Shown piece by piece: positions 6,320 to 13,433 of a stretch of DNA of 15,674 nucleotides. Every line of letters starts with the position of its first letter. Position 1 is the first letter of the stretch. The stretch spans positions 1 to 15,674 of the forward strand of contig JANMQK010000329.1 of NCBI GenBank assembly GCA_031370485.1, in the 5' to 3' direction. Source of the DNA: JANMQK01 sp031370485 (GTDB lineage: Bacteria > Acidobacteriota > Polarisedimenticolia > Gp22-AA2). The position numbers and the translations under genes were made by a program. The notes under the pieces are model-generated. The model worked only from the letters and a program-made list of their open reading frames with translations. It did not search any database and was not told where the DNA came from.

Positions 6320-7780
6320 ATGCGAATGACGTGCGTGACGATGCTTGCGATGGTCCTCCTGGCGGCCGGCGCGTCCGCGGGCGCGTCGCGCGCCGCGGAG
6401 ACGGGGCCCCAGGTGACCATCTACAACCAGGAATTCGCCCTCGTGAAGGAAACCCTCACTCTTGATTTGAAACAGGGGACCGGGAAGGCGCGGGTCACCG
6501 ACGTGACGTCGCTTCTCGAGCCCGACTCGGTGATCCTGGGCGACCCGAAGGACCCGAATGGCCTGCGCGTCCTGGAGCAGAATTACGAGGGGGACCCTCT
6601 CAGCGAGGGATACCTGTTGCGCCAGCACGAAGGACGGATGGTGGTGTTCCAGAGGATCAACCCGGCCACGGGGGCCGTCGAGACCACGAGCGGCCGCGTT
6701 GTCCGCAGCGGCTACGCCCCCCAGCAGCCCGGCTGGCAGGCGCCGGGCTTCGATGGCGGCCGGTCTTCGCTGGCGTCGGGCGCTCCTCCCGCGTCGCCGA
6801 TCGTCGAGGTGGACGGGAAGATCCAGTTCTCCCTTCCCGGCCAGCCGCTCTTCGACATGCCCGGGCCCGACGCAATCCTGAAGCCCACTCTCCTCTGGAC
6901 GCTCTGGTCCGGCCGGGACGGGCCGCGGGAGGTGGTGCTGTCGTACCTGACCGGGGGATTGCGCTGGGAGGCGACCTACAACCTGGTCGCGCCGGAGACC
7001 GGCGACACGTTCGACCTGGTCGGATGGATCACCCTGGAGAACCAGAGCGGCGCCGAGTTCGAGGACGCCCGGGTGAAGCTGATGGCGGGCGAGGTGAGCA
7101 AGATCCAACCCCCCTCCCCCCAGATGTACCAGAAAGGGATCATGGTCGCGATGGAAGGCGCCCCGGGCCCCCAGGTGACCGAGAAGGCGTTCGACGAGTA
7201 TCACTTGTATACGCTGCAGAAGCCGACGACACTGAGAAACCGGGAGATCAAACAGGTGGAGTTCTGCCGGGCCGAGGCGGTCCCGGCGGCCCGCCTCTAC
7301 GTGTATGACGGCGCGATGAGCGGCACCAAGGTCGCCACCATGCTGGAGTTCAAGAACGACAAGTCCTCGGGGCTCGGGATCGCGCTGCCGAAGGGGACCA
7401 TGAAGATCTACCGCAACGACAGCGACGGCCGGCGGGAATTCATCGGCGAGAACCCGATCGACCACACCCCGGCGGACGAGAAAGTGCGGATCCACCTCGG
7501 CAACGCCTTCGACGTGGTGGGGGAGCGCCGGCAGACGTCGTTCCGGACGGACGACAGCCGCAGGGAGGCGACGGAAGGGTTCGAGATCAAGCTGCGGAAC
7601 CACAAGAAGAAGGAAGTCGAAGTCAGGGTCGTGGAGCACCTCTACCGGTGGACGAATTGGTCGATCGCGGAGCCGTCCGATCCGTTCACCAAGACCGACA
7701 GCCGCACGGCGGAGTTCCGCGTGAAGGTGGCCCCGGACCAGGAGAAAACGATCACCTACCGCGTGCGCTACACCTGGTAG
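6320..7780 (+). CDS. Secreted DUF4139 domain-containing protein
   Basis: Exported protein of 486 residues with a Sec signal peptide (1-26, MRMTCVTMLAMVLLAAGASA then ASRAAE). The mature N-terminal part (VTIYNQEFALVKETLTLDL, VTSLLEPDSV) and the C-terminal two thirds (GLRWEATYNLV near 215-225, WITLENQSGAEFEDARVKL, SGLGIALPKGTMKIYR, and repeated beta strands to the end) match DUF4139 proteins, beta-rich envelope proteins of unknown activity. No catalytic motif is visible and only one Cys remains in the mature part. GAAGGGAG is a good ribosome site before ATG 6320. It follows the selenoprotein gene by 16 bases, and faces the cyclophilin-like gene with 11 bases between the stops. Confidence 0.82.
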   Translation: MRMTCVTMLAMVLLAAGASAGASRAAETGPQVTIYNQEFALVKETLTLDLKQGTGKARVTDVTSLLEPDSVILGDPKDPNGLRVLEQNYEGDPLSEGYLLRQHEGRMVVFQRINPATGAVETTSGRVVRSGYAPQQPGWQAPGFDGGRSSLASGAPPASPIVEVDGKIQFSLPGQPLFDMPGPDAILKPTLLWTLWSGRDGPREVVLSYLTGGLRWEATYNLVAPETGDTFDLVGWITLENQSGAEFEDARVKLMAGEVSKIQPPSPQMYQKGIMVAMEGAPGPQVTEKAFDEYHLYTLQKPTTLRNREIKQVEFCRAEAVPAARLYVYDGAMSGTKVATMLEFKNDKSSGLGIALPKGTMKIYRNDSDGRREFIGENPIDHTPADEKVRIHLGNAFDVVGERRQTSFRTDDSRREATEGFEIKLRNHKKKEVEVRVVEHLYRWTNWSIAEPSDPFTKTDSRTAEFRVKVAPDQEKTITYRVRYTW

Positions 7781-7791
7781 GGCCGGGTGGC

Positions 7792-8181
7792 TCAGCCTTC
7801 GATGCGGGTGAGCCGGATCTTTCCCCCCTCGCGGACGCGCCCGAGACGTGACGCGTCGCCGGTGATCCGGCCGAACACGTTCACGGGGGACGAAGCGCCC
7901 GGCGCGGTTTCCGCGGGCGCCGCGCCCGGACCGAAAACCAGGGCGATCGCCTTCCCGCCGGGCCGGTAACCCAGTTCCCCGGCGGACAGACCGGCCCGGG
8001 CATTCCGCTCGGCCGGGAGCGTCAGGCCCACCTCGATGACAATCTCTTCGCCCGAACGGCGCGCGGTGCTCTGGATCGGCAGCGCGTCCCACACCGCGTC
8101 CGCCGTCGGGCCCGAGCTCAGCACGGCGTAGACGCGGACACCGTCCGCTTCGATCCGGATCGCCCGCTCGGAGGCCATCAT
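7792..8181 (-). CDS. Cyclophilin-like fold protein
   Basis: Small cytosolic protein, 129 residues, resembling the bacterial cyclophilin-like (TM1367/DUF369) group. Visible pattern: IRIEADGVRVYAVL and SGPTADAVWDALP at the start, an acidic strand (EEIVIEVGL), then GELGYRPGGKAIALVFGP and SPVNVFGRITGD, the family's paired core strands, and a last strand RLGRVREGGKIRLTRIEG. The prolyl isomerase active-site residues of true cyclophilins are not evident, and the group has no settled activity. Two adjacent ATGs (8181 and 8178) start it; the first is one base after the GST stop and has no strong ribosome site, so translation is probably coupled to GST. Third gene of the phosphatase-GST operon. Confidence 0.72.
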   Translation of the reverse strand: MMASERAIRIEADGVRVYAVLSSGPTADAVWDALPIQSTARRSGEEIVIEVGLTLPAERNARAGLSAGELGYRPGGKAIALVFGPGAAPAETAPGASSPVNVFGRITGDASRLGRVREGGKIRLTRIEG

Positions 8182-8182
8182 C

Positions 8183-8845
8183 TTAATACGCCGCCAGGGG
8201 CGGCAGGGCCCGGGCTGGATCCATCCACCGCTTGACCGCGGGGTGGGCCAGGAGATCGCGCATGTAGGCGGCGGCGCGGGGAACGGTCGCTGTCGGTATC
8301 CGGAACGCGGTCAGCCGGACCACGGCCGGCGCATACATCGCGTCGGCCGCGCCGAACGGACCGAAGAGGAACGGTCCATCGCCGGTCTTCCGTGCCAGGG
8401 CGTCCTCCCACAGCGCGAGCATTTCCGCCGCCTCGGCCCGGGCCGCTTCCGAAGCCTCCGGCGGCTGCGGCAGGAAGCACAGGTTGAACGACATCCCTTC
8501 GCGCAGCTTCATGAACCCCGAATGCATCGCCGCCGCCAGCCACCGCGCGTGCGCCCGCTGCCCAGCGTCCCGGGGCCAGAGCGCCGGGTGCGCCGGGGCG
8601 GGGAAGGTCTCCTCGAGGTACTCGATGATCGCGAGGGAATCCGGTATCACCAGGCCGTCGTGGTGCAGCACCGGCACCTTGCCGGTCGGGGAGACCTTGC
8701 GGCGCAGGGCCCGGTCCTTGTCGTCGCGCAGCGCGATAGTTTTCTCCTCGAACGGGACGTTCTTGGCGGCGAGCGCCACATAGGCGCGCATCGACCAGGA
8801 GGAGATGTTCTTCTCACCGATGTGGAGCACGGGCTTGCCGGGCAT
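8183..8845 (-). CDS. Glutathione S-transferase family protein
   Basis: Cytosolic GST of 220 residues, normal length. The N-terminal thioredoxin-like domain (about 5-82) has NISSWSMRAYVAL, with Ser residues where bacterial SSWS-type GSTs place the glutathione-activating residue, then GKVPVLHHDG with the cis-Pro (VP) and IPDSLAIIEYLEE, the gamma-glutamyl-binding Asp/Ser pair. The all-helical C-terminal domain follows (ARWLAAAMHSGFMKLRE; GPFGAADAMYAPAVVRL). It likely conjugates or reduces electrophiles with glutathione or a similar thiol; the substrate is unknown. AGGAGG seven bases before the ATG is the best ribosome site in the window. Middle gene of a three-gene minus-strand operon, 21 bases after the phosphatase gene. 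Confidence 0.93.
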   Translation of the reverse strand: MPGKPVLHIGEKNISSWSMRAYVALAAKNVPFEEKTIALRDDKDRALRRKVSPTGKVPVLHHDGLVIPDSLAIIEYLEETFPAPAHPALWPRDAGQRAHARWLAAAMHSGFMKLREGMSFNLCFLPQPPEASEAARAEAAEMLALWEDALARKTGDGPFLFGPFGAADAMYAPAVVRLTAFRIPTATVPRAAAYMRDLLAHPAVKRWMDPARALPPLAAY

Positions 8846-8866
8846 GGTTCTACCTCCTCGGACCGA

Positions 8867-9598
8867 TTAATGGGCGACGGACGCCCGCTCCCAGGGCGCC
8901 AGGTTCCAATCCTTGCGGACGAGCGCCCCCTGGCGCCCGTCGCGCGTCCCGCTCTCGTACACGAGGAGGGACGCGTTCTTGACCTCGTCCTGGCGATCGA
9001 GCTCGAGCACCTCCTGCTCCTCCATCCGCTCGAGCAGCCGCCGGAACAGCAGCACCACGACGCTGTGCGTGACCACGAGGACCCGCTGCCCGGCGTGCTC
9101 CCGCACGAGCGTGCCCAGGAAGGACTGAACCCTCAGATTCACGTCGGGATAGGACTCCCCCCCCGGGGGGCGGTAGTAGTACTTGCCGATGAATTCCTTG
9201 CGCCGGGTCTCCTCCGGGTGCTTCACCCGCACGCCGTGCCGCGTCAGCCCGTCGAGGACACCGAACTCCTTTTCGCGGACCCGCTCCTCGACCCTTCTGA
9301 GAGCCGGCTCCAGGGACACCTCCTCGAGGACGAGGTCGGCCGTCTGCTGGGTGCGGGTGTAGGGCGAGACGTAGAGAACGTCGAACGGGGAGTAGCGGTC
9401 GAGGTAGCGGCCGCTCGCCCTCGCCTGCTCGCGGCCGAGCGGCGTGAGCGGCACGTCCATGTCGCGCATGCTCAGGCCGAGATAGACCTCCTGCGAGCTC
9501 GCCTTCTCGAGGTATTCGCGTCTCTGGTTGGCCTCGCTCTCGGCGTGCCGCATGACCGCGAGGAGCGAAGGCCACTTGGAGCCTGTTTTCGCCGGCAT
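8867..9598 (-). CDS. Histidine phosphatase (phosphoglycerate mutase-like)
   Basis: Cytosolic protein of the histidine phosphatase superfamily, 243 residues. R17 and H18 in VMRHAES form the phosphohistidine site; PLTPLGREQARASG and R82 in SPYTRTQQTA, the acid E111 in REKEFG, and the second His H178 in VVTHSVVV complete the active site. The inserted YYYRPPGGESYPDVNLRVQSF is the usual branch with the GGES motif. It could be a phosphatase or a cofactor-dependent mutase; the family spans sugar phosphates, nucleotides and proteins and sequence alone does not choose. GGAGG precedes ATG 9598. First gene of the minus-strand operon with GST and the cyclophilin-like gene, divergent from the barrel gene. 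Confidence 0.9.
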   Translation of the reverse strand: MPAKTGSKWPSLLAVMRHAESEANQRREYLEKASSQEVYLGLSMRDMDVPLTPLGREQARASGRYLDRYSPFDVLYVSPYTRTQQTADLVLEEVSLEPALRRVEERVREKEFGVLDGLTRHGVRVKHPEETRRKEFIGKYYYRPPGGESYPDVNLRVQSFLGTLVREHAGQRVLVVTHSVVVLLFRRLLERMEEQEVLELDRQDEVKNASLLVYESGTRDGRQGALVRKDWNLAPWERASVAH

Positions 9599-9600
9599 GA

Positions 9601-9622
9601 GGCCTCCATTTTACACGAGGCC
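9601..9622 (-). repeat. Inverted repeat over the phosphatase ribosome site
   Basis: GGCCTC (9601-9606) and GAGGCC (9617-9622) form a perfect six-base inverted repeat with a 10-base spacer. In the minus-strand mRNA, one arm contains the GGAGG ribosome site just before the phosphatase ATG, so the stem could mask translation; as DNA it could be an operator in the divergent gap. The evidence is only the symmetry. Confidence 0.3.
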
Positions 9623-9639
9623 GGAGCCCGGGGCAGGGG

Positions 9640-9648
9640 TGTTATAAT
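9640..9648 (+). promoter_or_regulatory. Extended -10 promoter of the barrel gene
   Basis: TGTTATAAT is a consensus TATAAT (9643-9648) with an upstream TG in the extended -10 position. No good -35 is present at the standard distance. It lies in the 134-base divergent gap (9599-9732) and would give a leader of about 77 bases to ATG 9733. Confidence 0.6.
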
Positions 9649-9732
9649 CCGCCGCCGAAACGGCCCGCAAATCCCAATCACGCGCTCATGTCGATCCGCG
9701 CGATGGTTTTCTCGGGCCCGGGAGCCTGCGAT

Positions 9733-11031
9733 ATGACACACGGAAGAAGGGGAGCATGCGTGCTCGTGGTCCTGACCGCCATCATCCTCGCGCGTCCCCT
9801 CCTGGCGGCGGACCAGGAGGAGAAAAAGGACATCACGTGGACCCTCTCGGGGGAGGCACGCTTCCGCCCCGAGTGGCGCGACAACACCGACCTCAATGAC
9901 GGCGTCGACGATCAATCGCGCCAGGGATTCATGCGGCTGCGGCTTGGCGCCACCATCCTCTACAAGGACGACTACCGCATCTTCGTCCAGGCCCAGGACG
10001 CGCGCGTCGCAGGCGAGGAGGTGAACACAGGTTCGAACGACAAGAACCTCGACCTTCACCAAGGGTACCTGGAGATCAAGCGCCTGGCGGAGGGCCTGAG
10101 CCTAGTGGTGGGGCGCCAGGAGTGGGCCTACGGCGACCAGCGGCTGATCGGGGCGGGGTGGTGGTCGAACAACGGCCGGTCGTTCGACGGCGTGAAGCTG
10201 CGATATGCGGGTCGCACCTTCTGGCTCGACGGGATGGCGGCCCGCATCCAGACACGCCCCGGCCCGTTCGGATCTCCACCCGTTGCAAGGACCTCCGGCA
10301 GCGACCTGTTCGGCGTCTATTTCCAGAGCCTAGCGCGCAAGGGGTCGGAATACGACGGCTACTGGCTGTTGTTCGACGATCACGTGCCGAAGGCGGGCGA
10401 GACGGGCGCGTTCGGCGACACAGCGATCCAGGCTTTCGGAGGGCGTCTCAAGGACCATTACGGCCCCTTCGATCTCAACGTCGAAGGGGTCATCGAACGC
10501 GGGGAGCAGAACGGCGACGAGTTGCGGGCGCAGGCCGCGGCGGTCGTGCTCGGCTACACCCGCGGCAGCCACCCGAAGGTCCGCCTGTTCGGGGGTTACG
10601 ACTTCGCTACGGGGGACAGCGACCCGACGGACGGGAGGCAGGAGGAGTTCTTCAATTTCTTCCCGACCAACCACGCGCTCTACGGCTATATCGACTACCA
10701 GGGATGGCGGAACCTGCGCGGCCCCTGGGCGGCCGTCGGAGTGACCGCAGGCCGCAATTACCTCCAGGTAAAGGTCCACGGATTCCAGCTCGAACAGGCC
10801 CGCGGCGCGTGGAAGGACGAGGCGGGCGCGACCGTCTTCGCCTCCGACCCCACGGGAAGCTCGGGCAAGGGGATCGGCAGCGAGGTCGACCTCACATGGC
10901 GGTTCGCGTTGAAGGAGAAGACCAGCTTCGAGGTGGGGTATGCGAACTTCAAGCCCGGACGGTTCGCCCGGCTGAACCGCGGGGAGGACTCCTCGGGCTG
11001 GGCCTACCTGATGCTGACCGCGACGTTCTAA
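9733..11031 (+). CDS. Alginate-export-like outer-membrane beta-barrel protein
   Basis: Predicted outer-membrane barrel of 432 residues. The first ATG of the frame is 9688, but I place the start at ATG 9733, which begins a clear Sec signal peptide (MTHGRRGACVLVVLTAIILA, cleavage near LLA-AD). The mature part opens with WTLSGEARFRPEWRDN and contains RQGFMRLRLGATI, FVQAQDARV, LSLVVGRQEWAYGDQRLIG and WWSNNGRSFDGVKL, the pattern of AlgE-like alginate export domain proteins, and it ends WAYLMLTATF with the C-terminal Phe of barrel proteins. Alternating strand periodicity runs throughout. No alginate synthesis genes are near, so the name reflects fold, not substrate. It converges on the di-haem cytochrome genes, separated by a bidirectional hairpin. 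Confidence 0.82.
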   Translation: MTHGRRGACVLVVLTAIILARPLLAADQEEKKDITWTLSGEARFRPEWRDNTDLNDGVDDQSRQGFMRLRLGATILYKDDYRIFVQAQDARVAGEEVNTGSNDKNLDLHQGYLEIKRLAEGLSLVVGRQEWAYGDQRLIGAGWWSNNGRSFDGVKLRYAGRTFWLDGMAARIQTRPGPFGSPPVARTSGSDLFGVYFQSLARKGSEYDGYWLLFDDHVPKAGETGAFGDTAIQAFGGRLKDHYGPFDLNVEGVIERGEQNGDELRAQAAAVVLGYTRGSHPKVRLFGGYDFATGDSDPTDGRQEEFFNFFPTNHALYGYIDYQGWRNLRGPWAAVGVTAGRNYLQVKVHGFQLEQARGAWKDEAGATVFASDPTGSSGKGIGSEVDLTWRFALKEKTSFEVGYANFKPGRFARLNRGEDSSGWAYLMLTATF

Positions 11032-11087
11032 GAACCGAACCGGGGCGCCCGCGTCGTGCCCGGCGTGGGCGCCCCGGGGATGGTTCT
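11031..11087. terminator. Long bidirectional terminator-like hairpin
   Basis: Nested inverted repeats fill the gap between the two stops. CCGGGGCGCCC (11040-11050) pairs perfectly with GGGCGCCCCGG (11067-11077), and outside these AGAACC (11031-11036) pairs with GGTTCT (11082-11087). The outer arms touch both stop codons. The inner loop is 16 bases. Symmetry lets it act on both strands. A long T-run is absent, so it may work as a factor-aided terminator or a 3' end stabiliser. Confidence 0.65.
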
Positions 11088-13356
11088 ACAGCTCTTTCAG
11101 GAACTCGATGAGCGCCTGCTGATCCTCGGGGCTCAACGACCTGAACCGCCGGATCACTTCCTTCGCCTCGCTCCGGTGAGTGTGCGAGAGCGGGCTGTCG
11201 TACGACGGGCAGATAACGTCGGCCGGGAACATCCCGTAACCCACCTCGCCGATGCTCCCGCCCGGGGGCGCCGGGCATCCCGCGCCGGGGACGTCGGGTG
11301 TTTTCGCGTCGTCCGGGGCCGGCAGGTCGTGCAGCTCGATGACCGCGCGGATCGCGTCATCCAGCTTGCGCACCACGAGCGGAGCGTTCGTGACCTCGCT
11401 GTTCGTGAAGACCGTCCCCGCTGGTGTCGTCTTCACGGTCAGCCGGCTCAGGTAGACGCGGGCGTCGTGCAGGTACGGCGGACCCATCCTGCCCATCCCC
11501 ATCAGGGGCGCCGTGCGGAACTCTGGGCCGAGGGACACCCCGCCCTTCTGGCCCGTGAACACGTCGTCGGCGAGGTTCCGCGGCAGATCGAACGTGGCGT
11601 AGAGCCGGCCGTGGTCGTCATCCAGGTCGTCATCGAAGTTGTCCTGACCCCTCAGGAGCCGTTTCAGGTATGGGCGGTTGATGACCAGCGGGTCCCGCGG
11701 CGTCGAGGCGAACCGTTCCGCGTTGATGACCGGGCCCGAGTGCAGGAGCAGGTCGGAGAAGATCGGCGCCCACACGTAACTAAGATGCCGCCCTCCCACG
11801 TCCGCCGGCGACTGTCCCGTCCTGTGGATGGGCGTGTGGCAGCCGACGCAGCCCACCCCGCGGTCGGACTGCTGGATGGCGTGCGGATCGCGGCCGTCGC
11901 CTCCCGGCGGCATGCGGCCGGGGACCATGCGGTTCGCGAACGCCGTCAGGTCGATTCCGAAGAGCGCCGCACCGCGCTGGACCCTGGCCTCGCGCCCATT
12001 CCCGTTCCTTGGCTTCGAAGGGTTGTTCGAGCTGAGCAGGGCCAGGAGCTTGTCGCCGAACTCGGGCGGCGCGATGTTGCGGATGAAGTTCCTTTCACTG
12101 AAAGGAGTCGAGCCGTGAACTTCAACACCGGCGGGCTCCACGGGCACCGCATCCACGCAGCCCGGGCGGCCGATGTTGATGTCGGCATTATTGGGCTCGG
12201 CCCTGTTCAGCATGCTCGTGAACCCCAGCTCCCCTTGCAGCCCTCCCTGGACGAACTGGAGAATCTCGACACCGTTGGCCCGCAGCCCGAAACGCCCCAC
12301 GCCGCCCACGAATCCCCCGGCCGCGGGGACGACGTTGTGGCGCCCCGTGACGCAGTCACCCGGGCACCCGAAGACCGCGGGGTTGTTGAGCGACGAGGCG
12401 GCGCCCAGCGCGTCGGCGGCGTCCTCGCCGGCAAGGATGTCGTTCGTGGGGACGGCCTCCATCAGTCCGCGGCCGATGTACGGCGGCCCGGCGCGCTCCG
12501 CCGCGGCGCGGCGGAAGCCGCTCGGGAAGACTCCCGTTGCGTCAGGGGTTCCGGCGAGGTTCAGGTCGATGGAGAGGGGCGGTATCCGCTCCGACAGGCA
12601 CGCCGCGAGCGACGACCGCGTGTGCTGGACGAACCCTCCGAACTGCTGCGCCACGCCCGTCGCGGGGCTGACGAAAGCGCCATCGAGAGGATCCTGGACG
12701 CCGGCGGGGGGATTGCGGGACGGCGAAAAATCCGCGAAGATCGAGAAGGCTGCCGTCTTCCCGGTGTCGGTGATGGCGTCCAGGTGATCGGCCGCGCGGC
12801 CTCCTCCGGTGGCGGGATCGAGCGACGTATATCTGAAGTTGGTCGGCGTCGAGCGCGCCGCCCTCGACACGATGGAGACGCAGGTCGATCCCACGGGGCA
12901 TGGCTTGCCGCCGACGAGCCGGGGATCCTTGACGGTCTCGGCCGAGCTCATGTGACAGCCGAGGCACATCGGCTGGTTGGCCACCGGTCCCGCGCCCTCC
13001 TCGACCGTATGCGGCCTGGTGAAGAATTCCATCCCCTCGAGCACCGCCGCGCGTTCGGCGGCGTTGGCAGCAGGGTAGGTGAGAGCGTCGAGGTCCCCCA
13101 GTCCCAGGGGAAAGGGACCCACGACGCCGAACCTGTCGCGCGGGACGCGCTGCACGGGCCGCAGCATCGTCCCGGGCGGCGGCGGGTCAACGACAAAATT
13201 CGTCAGCCGTTCGATCGCCCGTCGCGCGAGCAAGTCATCATCGGACGGCACTCCCGAGCCCAGCTGCGCCCACCCGGTGCTGGTGAGCAGACCCCCAAGG
13301 GCGATCAGGACACCAAACAAACGCCACACGTTCAACGCGCGTGATGGACTTCGCAT
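11086..13356 (-). CDS. Secreted di-haem cytochrome c oxidoreductase (DUF1111-type), copy A
   Basis: Periplasmic protein, 756 residues, with a Sec signal peptide (MRSPSRALNVWRLFGVLIAL, cleavage near GWA). Two haem c sites are visible: CLGCH (131-135) and CVGCH (503-507). It shares with di-haem oxidoreductases of the DUF1111/CCP-like group the blocks RAGPPYIGRGLMEAV, VGRFGLRANG, GELGFTS, APIFSDLLLH, RTAPLMGMGRMGPPYLHDARV and a C-terminal LSPEDQQALIEFL. Extra Cys pairs (FGCPGDC, CPVGSTC) suggest disulfides. It is longer than typical DUF1111 proteins, which run to about 450-550 residues. It probably transfers electrons or reduces peroxide, unproven. ATG 13356 is chosen for the signal peptide; an in-frame ATG at 13437 overlaps the upstream stop as ATGA and remains possible. 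Paralogue of the next gene. Confidence 0.85.
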   Translation of the reverse strand: MRSPSRALNVWRLFGVLIALGGLLTSTGWAQLGSGVPSDDDLLARRAIERLTNFVVDPPPPGTMLRPVQRVPRDRFGVVGPFPLGLGDLDALTYPAANAAERAAVLEGMEFFTRPHTVEEGAGPVANQPMCLGCHMSSAETVKDPRLVGGKPCPVGSTCVSIVSRAARSTPTNFRYTSLDPATGGGRAADHLDAITDTGKTAAFSIFADFSPSRNPPAGVQDPLDGAFVSPATGVAQQFGGFVQHTRSSLAACLSERIPPLSIDLNLAGTPDATGVFPSGFRRAAAERAGPPYIGRGLMEAVPTNDILAGEDAADALGAASSLNNPAVFGCPGDCVTGRHNVVPAAGGFVGGVGRFGLRANGVEILQFVQGGLQGELGFTSMLNRAEPNNADINIGRPGCVDAVPVEPAGVEVHGSTPFSERNFIRNIAPPEFGDKLLALLSSNNPSKPRNGNGREARVQRGAALFGIDLTAFANRMVPGRMPPGGDGRDPHAIQQSDRGVGCVGCHTPIHRTGQSPADVGGRHLSYVWAPIFSDLLLHSGPVINAERFASTPRDPLVINRPYLKRLLRGQDNFDDDLDDDHGRLYATFDLPRNLADDVFTGQKGGVSLGPEFRTAPLMGMGRMGPPYLHDARVYLSRLTVKTTPAGTVFTNSEVTNAPLVVRKLDDAIRAVIELHDLPAPDDAKTPDVPGAGCPAPPGGSIGEVGYGMFPADVICPSYDSPLSHTHRSEAKEVIRRFRSLSPEDQQALIEFLKEL

Positions 13357-13411
13357 GACTGTGGACCTCTTCCAGAGATAGTTGAACTGCGCCGATAGAG
13401 AAATCCCCTGC

Positions 13412-13428
13412 ACCGGCGGTTCGCCGGT
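13412..13428 (-). terminator. Hairpin between the two cytochrome genes
   Basis: ACCGGCG (13412-13418) and CGCCGGT (13422-13428) form a perfect seven-base stem with a 3-base loop, starting six bases after the TGA of copy B in the direction of transcription. No T-run follows, so partial termination or mRNA processing between the paralogues is possible. Its place in the gap also fits the later start chosen for copy A. Confidence 0.4.
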
Positions 13429-13433
13429 ATCCG

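Noticed and set aside
6200..8092. Long minus-strand open frame opposite the DUF4139 gene
   Set aside because: Arg/Pro/His-rich translation typical of a GC-rich shadow frame; it overlaps three convincing genes.
9688..9732. Start of the barrel protein at ATG 9688
   Set aside because: No ribosome site, and it would add 15 residues ahead of a well-formed signal peptide that begins at 9733.
8243..9736. Long plus-strand open frame opposite GST and phosphatase genes
   Set aside because: It is antisense to two firmly identified genes with ribosome sites and has no family features.
11056..13344. Long plus-strand open frame opposite cytochrome copy A
   Set aside because: No recognisable family, low-complexity Arg/Val/Glu composition, and the opposite strand carries clear haem motifs. 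The same applies to the plus-strand frame at 13524-15257.
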